A stretch of DNA of 64,000 bases from Novipirellula caenicola (GTDB taxonomy: Bacteria > Planctomycetota > Planctomycetia > Pirellulales > Pirellulaceae), in assembly GCF_039545035.1 (NCBI RefSeq), contig NZ_BAABRO010000005.1:496001-560000 (forward strand), given 5' to 3'. The notes below the pieces were generated by a model. The model made no database searches. It saw only the letters and a program-made list of their open reading frames with translations, and had not been told where the DNA came from. This document shows positions 62,608-64,000 of the stretch, piece after piece. Within the stretch, counting starts at the first letter, position 1, and every line of letters starts with the position of its first letter. The position numbers were made by a program, and so were the translations under genes.

Positions 62608-64000
62608 TCAATCATTGTGTTGCGGGTTCAGTGCCTTTCGCCGATGCAGTACCCAGTAGGCAAAGACAAAGTAGGTGATCGTGAACACAAAGGCCCAGGT
62701 GTAAAAAATGTCGCGGTTCTGCTCGTAGGTCTCTAGATCGGGACTCCAGAACATCACCATCAGTGCTAGCACGACGGTCAATCCCAGACTGCTTCGCGAG
62801 AAGACGTGCAACACCTTAGAGAACATCGAATGATCCTTCACCGGTTCGCCCTCCTCGATCGCCTGCTGGATTTGAAACTCCTTGATCGCTTCGTTCTTCT
62901 TACGTTCGGCCTCTTGTTCGGCCGGATACTCTTCGGCGGCGCCATACAATTTGGCCAGGAACGTGTAGAGGATGATGGTGAATAGCCATGTCGGCAGGAA
63001 CAGATAATAAAACGACATCACCTGCATCGCGTTCAGCCCGAAACCGAACACCAATCCAGCCGCCCATGATGCGACTGCCGGCGTGCTGTGATTTAGTTTG
63101 CGGTAGGTGACCCAGTAGCGGGTGAAACCGATACGAGGAAAAACGACATGTTCGGCAAACACGATTCCGCCTACCGGAACGACCAGTAGACCGGCGTAGG
63201 TCAGCAGCGGAAGCATTTGGCCGAACACGAACGGGAAACATGCAACCACGACCGTCACACAGCCGACCGTAAACGTGACTCCCTTGCGGGAGTGGTTGTA
63301 AAAGATGGCCTGGGCCGCCAACCCGGCTCGGTACAGATTCGCGTTCGCGGTCGTCCAGCCCGCAATGATCACAATCACGTAACCAGAAAGCCCCAACGCG
63401 CGATAGGCGACATCGCCAGGGTCAAGTTCGATGATCGTGGATTTGAGCAGCACCGCGGTTCCGGCGCCCATGATGCCTGCGCAAATCCAGGCGACATAGT
63501 GCCCGAATAACATCCCCGCACTGGTACACAGTCCGTAGATCGATCGCTTGGCGTATCGCAGTAGCGCCATGTCGATCAAACCAAAGTGGGTGATCGTGTT
63601 GGCTGCCCAGGCAAAACCGATCACCTCTAATAGCCCGATGCCGGGTTCTCCTGCGCTGTTCTTTCCGGTCCAGATCGAATGGTCACCGATCGTGATGAAA
63701 TCTCCGAACCCATTTAGCGTCGTGCGGCCAAGCACCGATTCCGCCAGAGCGGGGAACAAGACAAGGGCACCGCTGACGAACATCACCACCAACCAGGGCC
63801 CACACAGTCCTGAAAATTCGGCCACGGCGCTAAATCCATACATCGCGACGAAGACGACGATCATGCCGACCGAAAGCACCACCATCACGAACAATGCACT
63901 GGTGGGATACCATTGCAGCTGAGCTGGAATGTTGAACAACAATCGCACGGCGGTACACGAAACCGTGATCATCGCCGCCGAGATGACCGTAAAGATCAAG
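62608..64000 (-). CDS. NCS1-like (purine/cytosine permease-type) transporter, 5' end cut by the window
   Basis: The frame is open from the right edge; the first available start, TTG at 63999, is probably internal, so the N-terminus is missing. Ten or more hydrophobic helices are visible: VISAAMITVSCTAVRLLF, ALFVMVVLSVGMIVVFVAMY, WLVVMFVSGALVLFPALAES, LEVIGFAWAANTITHFGLID, AWICAGIMGAGTAVLL, then YVIVIIAGWTTANANLYRAG, TVGCVTVVVACFPFVFGQML, GLLVVPVGGIVFAEHVVFPR. This matches the nucleobase:cation symporter class. An insertion of charged residues (EEYPAEQEAERKKNEAIKEF) precedes two last helices. Next to the polyol dehydrogenase its substrate may be a polyol or a sugar acid. Confidence 0.85.
   Translation of the reverse strand, partial: LIFTVISAAMITVSCTAVRLLFNIPAQLQWYPTSALFVMVVLSVGMIVVFVAMYGFSAVAEFSGLCGPWLVVMFVSGALVLFPALAESVLGRTTLNGFGDFITIGDHSIWTGKNSAGEPGIGLLEVIGFAWAANTITHFGLIDMALLRYAKRSIYGLCTSAGMLFGHYVAWICAGIMGAGTAVLLKSTIIELDPGDVAYRALGLSGYVIVIIAGWTTANANLYRAGLAAQAIFYNHSRKGVTFTVGCVTVVVACFPFVFGQMLPLLTYAGLLVVPVGGIVFAEHVVFPRIGFTRYWVTYRKLNHSTPAVASWAAGLVFGFGLNAMQVMSFYYLFLPTWLFTIILYTFLAKLYGAAEEYPAEQEAERKKNEAIKEFQIQQAIEEGEPVKDHSMFSKVLHVFSRSSLGLTVVLALMVMFWSPDLETYEQNRDIFYTWAFVFTITYFVFAYWVLHRRKALNPQHND

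Overview
The window looks like a chromosomal segment from a planctomycete of the Pirellulaceae (Rhodopirellula type). The evidence is two sulfatases, two PVC-type propeller/HEAT/cytochrome-c dehydrogenases, an ECF sigma factor next to a kinase with a large extracytoplasmic part, many secreted proteins known mainly from this phylum, moderately high GC, mostly single-gene transcription units, and a heavy load of palindromic intergenic repeats. I see no rRNA, tRNA, CRISPR array, prophage or transposase gene.

Layout. 1-6114 (minus): a four-gene run, probably an operon: DUF6786-like secreted protein, ThuA-like protein, SGNH-like protein, PVC dehydrogenase (cut by the left edge). 6115-9939: palindromes around a sulfatase-YHYH fusion. 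9940-14064 (plus): ECF sigma factor, secreted EF-hand protein, Ser/Thr kinase. 14065-15954: non-coding, with a 460-bp tandem repeat. 15955-24606: DUF3500 protein, PQQ-type propeller, DUF5722 protein (possible glycosidase), PH-like membrane protein, acidic orphan, TIGR03032 propeller. 24758-28492: one 1244-residue protein that fuses SGNH, PVC dehydrogenase, HEAT, cytochrome c and a discoidin-like domain. 28718-46285: mainly housekeeping (DUF2007/zinc-finger protein, GNAT, DUF1294, SF1 helicase, TPR protein, ClpC, ThiF-like E1, HemX/CcsA-like protein with HemA, ScpB with a hyperacidic tail, cysteine desulfurase, DnaA-like ATPase, CorA). 46463-53920: sulfatase, GH97, alcohol dehydrogenase, EF-hand protein, LamG-like protein, SOUL protein. 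54123-58412 (minus): NYN/OST-HTH protein, then ArsR regulator, ABC ATPase, FtsX-like permease and a Cys-tailed lipoprotein that look like one stress or metal-response operon with a palindromic operator upstream. 58413-60942: repeats only. 60943-64000 (minus): polyol dehydrogenase and an NCS1-like permease running off the right edge.

The metabolic theme is breakdown of sulfated and neutral polysaccharides and their sugars or polyols (sulfatases, GH97, DUF5722, ThuA, PVC dehydrogenases, polyol dehydrogenase). The strongest new-looking signals are: a split versus fused SGNH/PVC-dehydrogenase pair in which the stand-alone SGNH protein has lost catalytic residues; a modular family of nested palindromes with interchangeable cores that abut genes and supply stop codons; a second family made of strings of hairpins; and the ArsR/ABC/Cys-rich lipoprotein operon.
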